A stretch of 64,000 nucleotides of DNA from Thermovenabulum sp049723235 (GCF_049723235.1 NZ_JBNARB010000002.1:124001-188000); one strand, 5' to 3'; counted from the stretch's first letter, positions 24,901 to 34,199 are shown. Notes: a model not told the origin generated them from the sequence alone. Program-made: numbers and translations.

Positions 24901-26914
24901 TTCTTATTTCCCTTCCCTTTGCCGGTATAAATATTTCCACTTCAGTTCCTATATTCTCTTCGCTTTTTATAGTAATACTCCCGTTCAATTTTTTAATTTC
25001 AGTATAAGTAATAAAAAGCCCAAGCCCAGTCCCTTTCCCGGGAGATTTGGTAGTGAAAAAAGGGTTAAAAATATGTTCCATATGCTCCTTTTTGATCCCT
25101 TTACCTGTATCTTTTAAGTAAACTTTAAATCCATTATCCACATCTTTAATTGCGATACTTATTGTTCCTCCCTTATCGCTCATTGCATCTACAGCATTCT
25201 TGATTATATTGGTCAATATATGATTTAAGCTGTCGGGATTCGTTAAATAATCATGTTTTGTTTCGTTATTAATTTCTACAATAATGTTATTTCTTTTTAT
25301 ATAAGTATAAAGCACCTCAAGGATATCCCTGATAAATTTTTCCAAATTTACAAATTCACAATTTTCTCCAGAAATACGGGAAAAGTTTAATAAATTGTTT
25401 ACAATCCTATCTGCCCTTTGAACAGCTTTATTTATTTCTTCTAAAGCTTTCTTAAATATCTCTTTATTAAAACCTGACTGCTCAAGTAAATATGTATAAG
25501 TACGGATTATACCCAGAGGATTTCTTATCTCATGCGCTACTCCCGCTGCCAGTTGCCCAACAGCCATCATCTTGTTTGCCTGTAAAAGTTGTATTTCATT
25601 CAATCTCCTTAAAGTAATATCATCGATAATAAATAAAATTTTCTTCTTGTCCAAGTTTTCTTTAAGAAAATAGGTATTTAAAAGATAGATATAATCCCCT
25701 ACCTTAATTTCATGATTTTTAACAGGCTCGTTTATAGCCTTTATAAAAATACAGCTATCACAATTTTTTTTACATAAAAATGAAAGCGCATCACACAGTT
25801 TTATATTATTAAAATTGAAGTGAGGAAAAAAATTATTTAAAACATATTCTTTAAATTTTTTATTCCCTTCTTTTATACTTAAATCCTCATCAACTACAAA
25901 AAGCATTTGTTCTATACCATCTATGATAGTCTTCAACTGATTCTTGCCATCTTCAATTTCTTTTGTTCGAATTTCTACCTCTTTTTTTAGGGAATAATTT
26001 AATAAACCCAAAAATAATACTATTATTGCAAAAAATAACATTAAAAGTAAAACGAAGTTTTTTAGTCGGCTGTTCAAGTCTTTTCTAATTATAATGGTTG
26101 TTGAAAGCCCGAACCACTTTTGCTGTATTTTTTCCAAAACATTTTTCTGATTTATTTTTTCTATACCTTTGTTTAAAATAGAGACCAATTCAGGTTTATT
26201 TTTCGGCACTGCAAAAACTACGGGTTTCTCGTACAAAGGAGTCTCCAAAATTTCAATATAATCAGAAAGTCTCATTTTATTTATAAAATAAAGTAAAACG
26301 GGTTCGTCCCCAGCAACCACTTCAACCTTTTTATTAATAAGCAAATTTAAGGCTTCTCTTAAATCATTAACGAAGAATATCTTTGCATCCTTATAATTCT
26401 GATTAAAGTATTCGTTAGTATAATCTCCTTTTTGAAGCGCTATTTTCTTTCCTTCAATATCTTTTAAATCATTTATATTTGAATTTCTCAATACCGCAAC
26501 GGTACCCCTTAAATTGTATATGGGCTTTGTAAAAAGATACTTTTTTGCTCGTTCCGGGCTTTCAAACATATCACACATATCTGTTTCGCCTTTTGACAAT
26601 TTTTCCAGTGCAGTTGCCCAGACGAAAGGCTTAGTCTCTATATTTATGCCAAGTTCCAATGACAAAGCGTGAAGATAGTCCAAAACAAGGCCTTTATACT
26701 GTCCATCCTCTGTGTCAAGGTACCTCAGAGGAGGCGCATTTATATCAGCTCCGTAAATTATTTTTCCTTTATTCTTTAAATAATTCATTTCTTCCACGCT
26801 TAAATTATTGTATTCCCCACCTGTTATTTTCAGTATCTGCCATATTAATACAGCAATTAAAAATATAAACAAAATTACATAAATATTGAGAACCTTTATT
26901 TTTGGCTTAAACAT
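24890..26914 (-). CDS. Sensor histidine kinase with fused solute-binding and PAS-like domains (module 2)
   Basis: Membrane kinase of about 674 residues. Seen: membrane anchor (about 10-30), extracellular type 3 solute-binding domain (about 45-270), second membrane segment (about 290-310), a PAS-like region with a Cys-rich stretch (LCKKNCDSC), HisKA box HEIRNPLGIIRTYTYL, and an ATPase domain with DTGKGI and GTGLGLFI. The Arg (ESPERAKKYLF) and Asp (VVAGDEPV) that grip the carboxylate and amine in amino-acid receptors are both present, so an amino acid is a plausible signal. ATG at 26914 has AAAGGTGG five bases before it; a GTG at 26923 overlaps that site. Confidence 0.92.
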   Translation of the reverse strand: MFKPKIKVLNIYVILFIFLIAVLIWQILKITGGEYNNLSVEEMNYLKNKGKIIYGADINAPPLRYLDTEDGQYKGLVLDYLHALSLELGINIETKPFVWATALEKLSKGETDMCDMFESPERAKKYLFTKPIYNLRGTVAVLRNSNINDLKDIEGKKIALQKGDYTNEYFNQNYKDAKIFFVNDLREALNLLINKKVEVVAGDEPVLLYFINKMRLSDYIEILETPLYEKPVVFAVPKNKPELVSILNKGIEKINQKNVLEKIQQKWFGLSTTIIIRKDLNSRLKNFVLLLMLFFAIIVLFLGLLNYSLKKEVEIRTKEIEDGKNQLKTIIDGIEQMLFVVDEDLSIKEGNKKFKEYVLNNFFPHFNFNNIKLCDALSFLCKKNCDSCIFIKAINEPVKNHEIKVGDYIYLLNTYFLKENLDKKKILFIIDDITLRRLNEIQLLQANKMMAVGQLAAGVAHEIRNPLGIIRTYTYLLEQSGFNKEIFKKALEEINKAVQRADRIVNNLLNFSRISGENCEFVNLEKFIRDILEVLYTYIKRNNIIVEINNETKHDYLTNPDSLNHILTNIIKNAVDAMSDKGGTISIAIKDVDNGFKVYLKDTGKGIKKEHMEHIFNPFFTTKSPGKGTGLGLFITYTEIKKLNGSITIKSEENIGTEVEIFIPAKGREIRNGI

Positions 26915-27007
26915 AATATCCACCTTTATAAAAAAGTAACATCATATTTAATATTTTATCATATCTAAAAGCTATTATGTTGGGGTAATTGACAAAAAAA
27001 ATATCCC

Positions 27008-27048
27008 CCGAGCAGTTATAATGGAATTTAAGGTATCTGAAGAAGTAT
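27008..27048 (+). pseudogene. Relic of an AAA/PD-(D/E)XK gene, nuclease motif segment
   Basis: Reads RAVIMEFKVSEEV then stop, matching RAVIIEFKVSEDE around the nuclease Glu-x-Lys motif of the intact gene at 40406-42055. Only about 13 codons remain, abutting the ISL3 transposase relic, which probably inserted into or recombined with a former copy. Confidence 0.55.
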
Positions 27049-27612
27049 AACTATCTAATCCTTAGAAAACGAAGATCAGTTTGTCCTTCTTGGGGGAAAC
27101 GCTTCTATGAAAAATTGGATTTCCTACCCCGTTATCATAGAATGACTAACCGCTCAGCTTCTTACATAATTCATGAATTAGCCAATGTTAACAGTATGTC
27201 TTTCGTCGCTTCTAAAGAAGCAGAAAGTTATTACTTGCAAAGTATGATACCTTAGATGAAGATTCTAAAAGAAAGCTGATATTATGCTTCTTTACAATGA
27301 TGAGTTAAGACAGGCACATATTTTAAAAGAACAGTTTTACAATATTTCTAATACTAAATCTTCTTCCGAAGCAAGAAAGCTCCTTAAGGATTGGATTAAT
27401 TCTGCAATAAATAGTGGAATTTATGAGTATGTAAAATGTGCTAAAGTTTTATGCAATTGGTTCATCGAAATTGTTAATTCTTTAAATGTCCCTTACACTA
27501 ATGGATTTGTTGAAGGATTCAATAATAAAATTAAAGTCATTAAAAGAAATGCTTTTGGTTTAAGAAATTTTGAAAGGTTTTAGGAACAGAATTCTTCTTT
27601 GTTGTAATAATT
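27039..27612 (+). pseudogene. Decayed ISL3-family transposase
   Basis: Two parts of one transposase. The first (27039-27255) reads YNYLILRKRRSVCPSWGKRF and on through LPRYHRMTNRSASYIIHEL, the zinc-finger and helix-turn-helix N-terminus; the second Cys of the finger is now Trp. The second (about 27257-27612) reads YDTLDEDSKRKLI, frameshift, LLYNDELRQAHILKEQFY, then FVEGFNNKIKVIKRNAFG, the C-terminal DDE region. The middle, with most of the catalytic core, is deleted, and a further frameshift near 27580 cuts off RNRIL. Clearly non-functional. Confidence 0.85.
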
Positions 27613-27745
27613 AACATCTGTAATTTTTCTATTAATTCTATAACTATTTTAACAAGCCAACATTAGTTGGTGTTTTTGTGATGCTCTTTTTTATGGTTTT
27701 CCATTACGTTAAGTTTTTTTTATTAAAATTTGCCCTAAATTAAGT
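27613..27745. other. Non-coding stretch after the ISL3 relic
   Basis: AT-rich, with a short hairpin CCAAC-ATTA-GTTGG followed by T-rich sequence around 27655-27680, possibly part of the old element end. I see no gene and could not pair it with a matching inverted repeat on the left side. Confidence 0.3.
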
Positions 27746-27778
27746 AAGGGTAGGCATTTGAGTAAAATGCCCACCCAA
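27746..27778 (-). terminator. Hairpin downstream of the RpiR-controlled operon
   Basis: Twelve-base arms (GGGTAGGCATTT and AAATGCCCACCC, one mismatch) 47 bases after the last operon gene. The T run on the minus strand is weak. Confidence 0.5.
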
Positions 27779-27822
27779 CTATTGACATAGCGCCAAAATA
27801 ATTAAGTTGTTTTATATCATTT

Positions 27823-28992
27823 TTATATATTACCATTTAAAATAAAATTAGATATAGCCTTTATACCTACTGGTATACATTTTTCATCAGGCAAAAATAA
27901 GCTTGAATGTAATGGTATTTCACTTTCACATCCAAGGAAAAAGTATACTGCTGGAATCCTTTTTGCATAAAATGAAAAATCTTCTGAAATCATAGTAGGT
28001 CTAATATCAGTCAAAACATTATTAATCCCTAATATTTCCTTCGAAGTTTCTATAAATTTTTCTGTCATTAATGGATCATTTTTTAATACGTCATAGCCTT
28101 TTATTATATCTACCTTACAATTTCCATCAAAACTTTTTACTAAATTATTTATTACTACCGGTAATTTTTCTTTAATATAAACTCTTGTGTTTTCACTTAA
28201 TGTTCTTATAGTTCCATCCATAAATATTTTGGGACATACAATATTATATCTACCTTCAGATTGAATTGATCCAATAGTCATAATCACATTTTCATAAGGA
28301 TCTATATATTTAGCCCTAAAAGAACTTATTAAATTAATGACCTGTCCTGCAATAAAAATTGAATCTATACCCTTTTGAGGTTCTGCAGCATGAGATGATT
28401 TCCCCTCAATCAATATTTTTATTCTATCTGAAGCCGCCATTGCATTTCCCTCTATTGCCCCTATTGTACCAATAGGTAAGTCAGGCCATACATGCAACCC
28501 TAAAATAGCATCAACATCATCTAAAACTCCATTTTCAATCATTAATTTAGCTCCACCCTCAGGGCTACATTCTTCAGCAGGTTGAAAAATGAATTTTATA
28601 TTGAATTTTAAATAGTCCTTTAAATTTGATAATAAGTTTGCAACTCCCATAACTACAGCAGTATGTATATCATGTCCACATGCATGCATTACTCCATCAT
28701 TTTTTGAAGCAAATTGTACTCCTGTTTCTTCTTGTATAGGTAAAGCATCAATATCTGCTCTAATTGCTAATGTTTTAACTGCCCCCGGTACTTTTATCAA
28801 ACCAACAGCACCTGTTTCTGAATATTTAGTTTCAACCTTAATTCCAAGATTTTTAAGAAATTCTACAATTAATTCTGTGGTTTTATATTCCTGATATCCT
28901 AATTCCGGGTTTTGATGAATTTCTTTTCTAAGATTTATTATATTAGGTAATATTTTGTTTAAATTATCTTCTATGATCTTACATTTAATCAT
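27823..28992 (-). CDS. M20-family amidohydrolase (N-acyl amino acid hydrolase type)
   Basis: Metal-dependent cytoplasmic hydrolase of 389 residues. Seen: MHACGHDIHTAVVMG with the metal-binding Cys and His, EEC in FQPAEECSPEGG as the catalytic Glu and metal ligand, and the dimerisation (lid) domain near 180-290. The family removes acyl groups from amino acids or cleaves aminobenzoyl or indole conjugates. Last gene of the RpiR operon, four bases after the epimerase gene, so it may cut the epimerised product. The exact substrate is unknown. Confidence 0.9.
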   Translation of the reverse strand: MIKCKIIEDNLNKILPNIINLRKEIHQNPELGYQEYKTTELIVEFLKNLGIKVETKYSETGAVGLIKVPGAVKTLAIRADIDALPIQEETGVQFASKNDGVMHACGHDIHTAVVMGVANLLSNLKDYLKFNIKFIFQPAEECSPEGGAKLMIENGVLDDVDAILGLHVWPDLPIGTIGAIEGNAMAASDRIKILIEGKSSHAAEPQKGIDSIFIAGQVINLISSFRAKYIDPYENVIMTIGSIQSEGRYNIVCPKIFMDGTIRTLSENTRVYIKEKLPVVINNLVKSFDGNCKVDIIKGYDVLKNDPLMTEKFIETSKEILGINNVLTDIRPTMISEDFSFYAKRIPAVYFFLGCESEIPLHSSLFLPDEKCIPVGIKAISNFILNGNI

Positions 28993-28996
28993 TTTT

Positions 28997-30103
28997 TCAA
29001 CTCCTAAAAATCTCTGTATCCACTTCCACTCCTAATCCGGGAAGTTCAGGGCATTTTACTTTGCCATCTACAAAATTAAATCCTTCCTTAATTATATCAT
29101 TTTCATGTAAGTCTATGCCAATATATAAATCATGAGGATAGGATAAAACCTTTGAACTTGCAACAAAATGTATGCTTGCAGCTATACCAATTCCTAATTC
29201 CAAATTACTCCCAGCAGTTGCCCTTAATTCAGCAGATTCTAAAACATTGCTGATTTTTTTTGCAGGCAAAAGCCCACCTACTTTACCAACTTTTATATTT
29301 ACTATGTCCGCAGCATTATTTGAAATAACATTATACACATCATGAAAATTGGATACTGCTTCATCTGCCATTATTGGAGTATTTAGTTTTTCTCTAAATT
29401 TCCTTAATCCTTCTATATCCCATCTTTTAACGGGCTGTTCTATGCTTTCTATATCAAACTTCTCCAATTCTTGAAAAAGTTTAAGAGATGTAGGATAATC
29501 GTATCCTTGATTTGCATCCAGCCTTATTTTAATTCTATCTCCAAAATAATTTCTTATAGTTTCAACTAATTGATAATCTTTCTCGGGCGAATTGCCTACT
29601 TTTAATTTTATAACCTTATAACCCATATTGACGTAATATTCGGCTTCTTTAACGGCATCTTTTAAGTCTTCTTTTATTCCTACTACCCATGTAAGTTCAA
29701 TATCCTCTCTAACCTTCCCGCCTAACAATTCATAAACGGGTAAATTTAATGTTTTACCCATTGCATCATATACAGCCATATCAATACAGGCTTTGGCTGC
29801 ATAATTACCGTATATGGCTTGGTCCATAATTTCGTGTATCTTTTCTATATCGAAAACATTTTGGCCTATTAACCGAGGTTTTATATACTTTTGTATGATT
29901 AGTTCAATTGTATATGCTGTTTCTCCCATAAAAGCAGGAGCCGGTGAAGCTTCCCCGTATCCTTTTATCCCATCTTCCGTAATTACCTCAATAATTGCAT
30001 GAGGCCTGGTTTTCGTCCCGTAATATGATATTTTCCATTCATTTTTTAAAGGTATTTCTACAACTGTCGTATTTATATCTTTTATATTACTTTTTATAAC
30101 CAT
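28997..30103 (-). CDS. Enolase-superfamily epimerase, dipeptide epimerase-like
   Basis: Muconate-lactonising subgroup enzyme of 368 residues. Seen: the K-x-K acid/base pair in IKLKVGN, metal ligands in RLDANQGYD, ESIEQPV and IMADEAV, and the opposite Lys in NIKVGKVGG. This set is shared by L-Ala-D/L-Glu epimerases and N-succinylamino acid racemases; gene context with peptide hydrolases favours a dipeptide epimerase, but N-acylamino acid racemisation followed by the M20 hydrolase is a real alternative. AGGAGG precedes the ATG. Confidence 0.85.
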   Translation of the reverse strand: MVIKSNIKDINTTVVEIPLKNEWKISYYGTKTRPHAIIEVITEDGIKGYGEASPAPAFMGETAYTIELIIQKYIKPRLIGQNVFDIEKIHEIMDQAIYGNYAAKACIDMAVYDAMGKTLNLPVYELLGGKVREDIELTWVVGIKEDLKDAVKEAEYYVNMGYKVIKLKVGNSPEKDYQLVETIRNYFGDRIKIRLDANQGYDYPTSLKLFQELEKFDIESIEQPVKRWDIEGLRKFREKLNTPIMADEAVSNFHDVYNVISNNAADIVNIKVGKVGGLLPAKKISNVLESAELRATAGSNLELGIGIAASIHFVASSKVLSYPHDLYIGIDLHENDIIKEGFNFVDGKVKCPELPGLGVEVDTEIFRS

Positions 30104-30116
30104 GATGCATTACCTC

Positions 30117-30893
30117 CTATTTTGATGAAAAATAATCATAAATAATAGAGCCTAATGTGTTATGAGTTTTTATCCCTTCCAAATTATTTTTAAGATTACT
30201 CATCATTACAACAACAATGACCTCTCTATCATTAATATAAAGAATACCAGCATCATGCTCTACCGAAGGTAGATCTCCAGTTTTATGAGCAAATTTTATA
30301 CCTACTGGCATTAATAAGGGTAATTTATTATTACACTGCTGTTTTAAAAGTATATCTATCATTTCCTTTCTCGAATCTGATAACATATCTTTACTCTCTG
30401 CCATATTTTTTAATATCATATATGTATCCTTTGCAGAAGTAAAATTATCCAACCCTTTTGCCTTTGCTTCCAAATCCATCATTTTTCTTTGAAGAACAGT
30501 ATCATTCATTCCTAATTGTTTTATTTCTTCATTAATATGCTCCATGCCTAATATATTAATTAATATATTTGTTGCAGTATTATCGCTTAAAATTATCATC
30601 AAAGTAGCTAAGTCTTTTATTGATAAATTTAATCCGGCATGAAGATATTGAATAACTCCAAAACCCGGTGCTTTATTTTCATCTTTTAATATTATTTCTT
30701 GATTGAGATTTATTTTCCCTTTTTCAGCTTCTTTGTATAATTTCCATAAAATCCATAATTTAATTATGCTTGCAGCAGGATAAATTTTGTCTTCATTAAT
30801 AAAAACTTTTTCATCATCTTTCAAATCATGAATTATTATACTACATTCACCTTCAAGCCCTTCCAAAGTTTTCTTTATCTTATCTTGTAACAT
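30117..30893 (-). CDS. Cytoplasmic class A beta-lactamase-like serine hydrolase
   Basis: Protein of 258 residues with the penicillin-recognising fold. Seen: Ser42-x-x-Lys45 (AASIIK), the SDN triad in IILSDNTATN near 101, an acidic residue in the omega-loop region (MMDLEAKAKG) and HKTGDL near 208. No signal peptide or membrane anchor, so it works inside the cell, unlike true beta-lactamases. Its place in an operon with a carrier, amidase and epimerase suggests an amide or peptide substrate brought in by the carrier. Resistance to beta-lactams is not implied. Confidence 0.85.
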   Translation of the reverse strand: MLQDKIKKTLEGLEGECSIIIHDLKDDEKVFINEDKIYPAASIIKLWILWKLYKEAEKGKINLNQEIILKDENKAPGFGVIQYLHAGLNLSIKDLATLMIILSDNTATNILINILGMEHINEEIKQLGMNDTVLQRKMMDLEAKAKGLDNFTSAKDTYMILKNMAESKDMLSDSRKEMIDILLKQQCNNKLPLLMPVGIKFAHKTGDLPSVEHDAGILYINDREVIVVVMMSNLKNNLEGIKTHNTLGSIIYDYFSSK

Positions 30894-30904
30894 ACTTATT
30901 CACC

Positions 30905-31714
30905 TCATGCTTTTAATATATCATCAGGATAATATTGGGGTTTCCTATCATAATACATAGGTATTAAGGATCGTACTTTGTCTAATGCTGAAAAATCTAT
31001 ATCAGCTAATATAATGTTTTCCTCCTCTTCTGCTTCTGCCAATATTTCTCCCCAAGGATCTATAACTATTGAATGCCCAAAATAACTATTAACACCAGCA
31101 GAACCAACCCTGTTGCAAGCCGCTACAAAAAGTTGGTTTTCAATAGCCCTTGCTTGTAATAATGTTCTCCAATGATGAACTTTTGGTTTAGGAAAGTTAG
31201 CAACGGTTATAATAATCTGTGCTCCTCTAACTGCATATGTCCTGCTTAATTCAGGGAACCTTATATCATAGCAAGTCATCAATGCTATTTTCCCAAACTC
31301 TGTTGAAAATACCGGCATTTCACTTCCATTTTTAAAACCTTTATCCTCTCTCATTGCACTATAAAGATGCATTTTTCTATATTTGCCTATAATTTCACCT
31401 TTTTTATCTATAAAAAATATAGTGTTATACGTATCTTTCCCATCAAATTCCGGCAGTGAACCTCCAACTATATATACTCCGTTTTCCTTTGCCAAATTTC
31501 TAAGCAATGTAACAGAAGGGCCATCTTCTTTTTCAGCATAATCCATTATATTATCAAAGACCTCTTCAGAATAACCTGTAGTCCATGTTTCAGGTAAAAC
31601 TAATATATCAGTATTTAACTTACTTGCTTTTGATATTAAATCTTTTACTTTTTCTCTATTAGCTTCTGGATTTTTATATTCTATAGCAAACTGCAAAATC
31701 CCCAATCTAAACAT
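30905..31714 (-). CDS. Nitrilase-superfamily carbon-nitrogen hydrolase (amidase)
   Basis: Cytoplasmic amidase of 269 residues. The Glu-Lys-Cys triad is seen at Glu42 (VLPETWTTGY), Lys114 (KYRKMHLYS) and Cys148 (MTCYDIRFPELSR). Closest look is to omega-amidase and related small-amide hydrolases. It follows the carrier gene and may release ammonia from an imported amide. GGAGGG precedes the ATG. Confidence 0.9.
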   Translation of the reverse strand: MFRLGILQFAIEYKNPEANREKVKDLISKASKLNTDILVLPETWTTGYSEEVFDNIMDYAEKEDGPSVTLLRNLAKENGVYIVGGSLPEFDGKDTYNTIFFIDKKGEIIGKYRKMHLYSAMREDKGFKNGSEMPVFSTEFGKIALMTCYDIRFPELSRTYAVRGAQIIITVANFPKPKVHHWRTLLQARAIENQLFVAACNRVGSAGVNSYFGHSIVIDPWGEILAEAEEEENIILADIDFSALDKVRSLIPMYYDRKPQYYPDDILKA

Positions 31715-31744
31715 TAAAAATTCCCTCCTTTTTTGTTTTTTAGC

Positions 31745-31780
31745 CTATATAGCCCTGCACGAAATTATCGGCAGGGCTAT
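31745..31780 (-). terminator. Intercistronic hairpin after the carrier gene
   Basis: Arms ATAGCCCTGC and GCAGGGCTAT form a strong stem between the carrier and the amidase genes. No T run follows on the minus strand, so it more likely tunes mRNA stability or partial termination than ends the operon. Confidence 0.5.
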
Positions 31781-31788
31781 ATGATTAA

Positions 31789-33093
31789 TTAAAACTTATA
31801 CAGGAAAGCTCTGACAACAACATAGAGCACTGTAAATATTGTTATCAAAATACCATTTTTTATCATGCTCTTTAAATCTTTGGACCTAGCAAGACCCATT
31901 TGTCCGACCATATCACCAGTTGGATACGCAAAAAATGTAATTTGAGAACCTACTAAAAGTACTAAAGCCCATAGGTGCATCGGGAAATTAAGTTGATTTA
32001 CAATTGGTAAAAATAGTTCATGAATAACCTTTTCTTGAGCCACCGCAGCACCAGTTACTCCAAATACACCAACTAAAGTGCTTATAATCATGAATAGTTT
32101 TGGTCCACCAACATCTATTAAAGGTTTTAAATATCCGGCCAATGCATCAAAAGCTCCAGATTTTGTTATAAAATTAAGGAACGGATCGTATAAGACAAAT
32201 AGGAAAAACAACCAATACATCCTCGAACTGCCTTTTATTAAAGCTTTTAAGACATCTTCAGCTTTCAATCCTGCAACAATACCTGTCAAAAATCCAACTA
32301 TACCCATTACAACTATTACATAAGCAGCACCTGCTTTGGCTATTATACCGTATATTATTAACGCAAGCATGGAAACCAAAAAAACATTGGTTGCTTTTAC
32401 TACCTTTTCATTAGGTTCAAAATTGATAATGTTAACCTTATCTTCTTCTGAATAAGAGAATTTGCCTTCTGTTGCCTTCTGGGTCTGTTTTGCAACGAGA
32501 AAAGTAATTATCCAGACAATTATAGATATGGGTATACCTACATGCAACAAGTATTGACCATAAGTTATACCTGTTAACCCTAATGTTGTAACAACAGGTG
32601 GTACAAAGGGTCCTAAATATAAACCCGTAGCACCTGCACCATGTAATAAAACCCCTAATGTATTTGGAGTTATATTAAAGCTAGCAACGATTGGAATAAT
32701 GATTGGGGCAAGTATTGCATTAGACCCCGCCATAGAACCTAGTAAAGAAACTAAAATTACGGAAGATACCATAGTAGCTATCATTGCTTGTTCTTTATTT
32801 TTCACACCCATTTTTGTTATTACTAGCCTAACAATGTTTTGAGCAACACCCGTTTGGCTTAATACTTCTCCAACCCCTGCTCCCATCAAAATAATAAAAC
32901 CGATTAAGCCTAAAAATGAACCTAAAGCGCTAGATATAGCTACACCCAATGTTACCGGAGTCTGTTTTGTAAGTATCGCACCTAACACAACGCAGTATAA
33001 AACTACCATTAAAATATCCTTACCTCTAAACGATAAAATAATGTAAAGCAATAGAGGTAAAAAACCAAGAATTGCAGGAAGACCAAAAATCAT
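31789..33093 (-). CDS. Ion-transporter superfamily carrier (NhaC/DcuC-like)
   Basis: Membrane protein of 434 residues with about eleven hydrophobic segments. Stretches such as GAGVGEVLSQTGVAQNIVR and GSMAGSNAILAPIIIP resemble the NhaC/anaerobic dicarboxylate/gluconate carriers of the ion-transporter superfamily. First structural gene after the RpiR regulator, so it is the probable importer for the pathway encoded by the following four genes. AAAGGAGAG precedes the ATG. Substrate not deducible. Confidence 0.8.
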   Translation of the reverse strand: MIFGLPAILGFLPLLLYIILSFRGKDILMVVLYCVVLGAILTKQTPVTLGVAISSALGSFLGLIGFIILMGAGVGEVLSQTGVAQNIVRLVITKMGVKNKEQAMIATMVSSVILVSLLGSMAGSNAILAPIIIPIVASFNITPNTLGVLLHGAGATGLYLGPFVPPVVTTLGLTGITYGQYLLHVGIPISIIVWIITFLVAKQTQKATEGKFSYSEEDKVNIINFEPNEKVVKATNVFLVSMLALIIYGIIAKAGAAYVIVVMGIVGFLTGIVAGLKAEDVLKALIKGSSRMYWLFFLFVLYDPFLNFITKSGAFDALAGYLKPLIDVGGPKLFMIISTLVGVFGVTGAAVAQEKVIHELFLPIVNQLNFPMHLWALVLLVGSQITFFAYPTGDMVGQMGLARSKDLKSMIKNGILITIFTVLYVVVRAFLYKF

Positions 33094-33172
33094 TCTTTTC
33101 TCTCCTTTCTTTAATTAATTCGGATTTTACTATTTATCAAATATAAAATTTAATCACAGCCCCCTTTCTTGT

Positions 33173-34018
33173 TTATTCATAAACCTTATTCTCAAGAAGA
33201 ATAGCTTCCTTTTTCTTCATTTTCTCTAAACTATAATCTTTATTTTTAGCACCGCAGGCGACAACCAAAGCATTGCAAACAGTCATAGCAGATACGAAAG
33301 AAAAGGCATTTGAAACGTTTTTTGCTATAAGGGTTATATCCGAATTTACAGCGATTGGCGAGGAAATATTGTCTGTTATTCCTATAACCTTGATTGACCT
33401 GTTTTTGCAGTATTTTGCAACTTCCACAGTAAGAGCAGTATACCGGGAATACCCTATTGTTATTAATAAATCATTTTTATCTGCATCTGCTAAGTGATCG
33501 TAAATATCCCAAGAAGAAGTATTTAATAATATTACGTTATCCATAAACTGTTTCAGCATAAAATACAGGTAATAAGCGGGTGAAAAAGAGGATCTAAGCC
33601 CTAAAATATATACTTTTCTTGCCTCCATAACAGCATTTACTGCTTTTGAAAATGATTCTATAAGATTTTCCGTAAGAGAAACTTTTAAACTCTCTATATT
33701 TGCATTAAAAATACTTTCTAATATGTTGTATTCTTTATCCATTATTGAAATTGAATCTCGTATCTCTTTCATTGGCATAACTTCATTTTTTACTAAAACT
33801 TGAAGTTTTTGCTGCAATTCAGGGTAACCGTTTAATCCTAATTCCTTAGCGAATCTAGTTATACTTGCAGGACTGACATTAATCTTTTCACTTAATTCTT
33901 TTATCGAAATAAATGAAACAGTTAAATAATTTTTTGTAATATAATCAGCAATAACTTTATTTGTTTTTGAAAACTCTTCATATTTTTCAACGATTTTATT
34001 TATGATACTTTTCTCCAC
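33173..34018 (-). CDS. RpiR/MurR-family transcriptional regulator
   Basis: Regulator of 281 residues: an N-terminal helix-turn-helix (SIKELSEKINVSPASITRFA) and a C-terminal SIS domain (about 110-245) of the type that binds phosphosugars in MurR and RpiR. It heads the operon with carrier, amidase, serine hydrolase, epimerase and M20 hydrolase. The SIS domain hints at a sugar-phosphate signal, such as a muropeptide-derived one, although all structural genes look peptide- or amide-directed. Confidence 0.9.
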   Translation of the reverse strand: MEKSIINKIVEKYEEFSKTNKVIADYITKNYLTVSFISIKELSEKINVSPASITRFAKELGLNGYPELQQKLQVLVKNEVMPMKEIRDSISIMDKEYNILESIFNANIESLKVSLTENLIESFSKAVNAVMEARKVYILGLRSSFSPAYYLYFMLKQFMDNVILLNTSSWDIYDHLADADKNDLLITIGYSRYTALTVEVAKYCKNRSIKVIGITDNISSPIAVNSDITLIAKNVSNAFSFVSAMTVCNALVVACGAKNKDYSLEKMKKKEAILLENKVYE

Positions 34019-34120
34019 TCTTTTTCCTCCTGCATTGAATATCTTTTTTTAGATTTTTTATTTTCTTTAAATTTATAATTCTATATGTTTTTGAAAATTC
34101 CTTCTCATTTTTTATGATTT

Positions 34121-34138
34121 TTGAAAAATTTTTTTCAA
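34121..34138. promoter_or_regulatory. Candidate RpiR operator
   Basis: TTGAAAAATTTTTTTCAA is a near-perfect dyad about 100 bases upstream of the rpiR start; the minus strand TTGAAA can also serve as a -35 box (ATAAAA 17 bases on). Overlap with the promoter would suit autoregulation. The region is AT-rich. Confidence 0.35.
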
Positions 34139-34199
34139 TAATTTTTTTTAAAAACATGCCTAAAATAAAGACCTCAAGAAGGCACATAAAGAAAACCGT

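Noticed and set aside
30117..30893. Antibiotic-resistance beta-lactamase
   Set aside because: The catalytic motifs are of class A type, but there is no secretion signal and the gene is inside a catabolic operon, so a resistance role is not supported.
33996..34187. Lys-rich open frame of 63 codons upstream of rpiR
   Set aside because: Overlaps the rpiR start, lies in extremely A-rich DNA with the candidate operator inside it, and has no plausible binding site or family resemblance.
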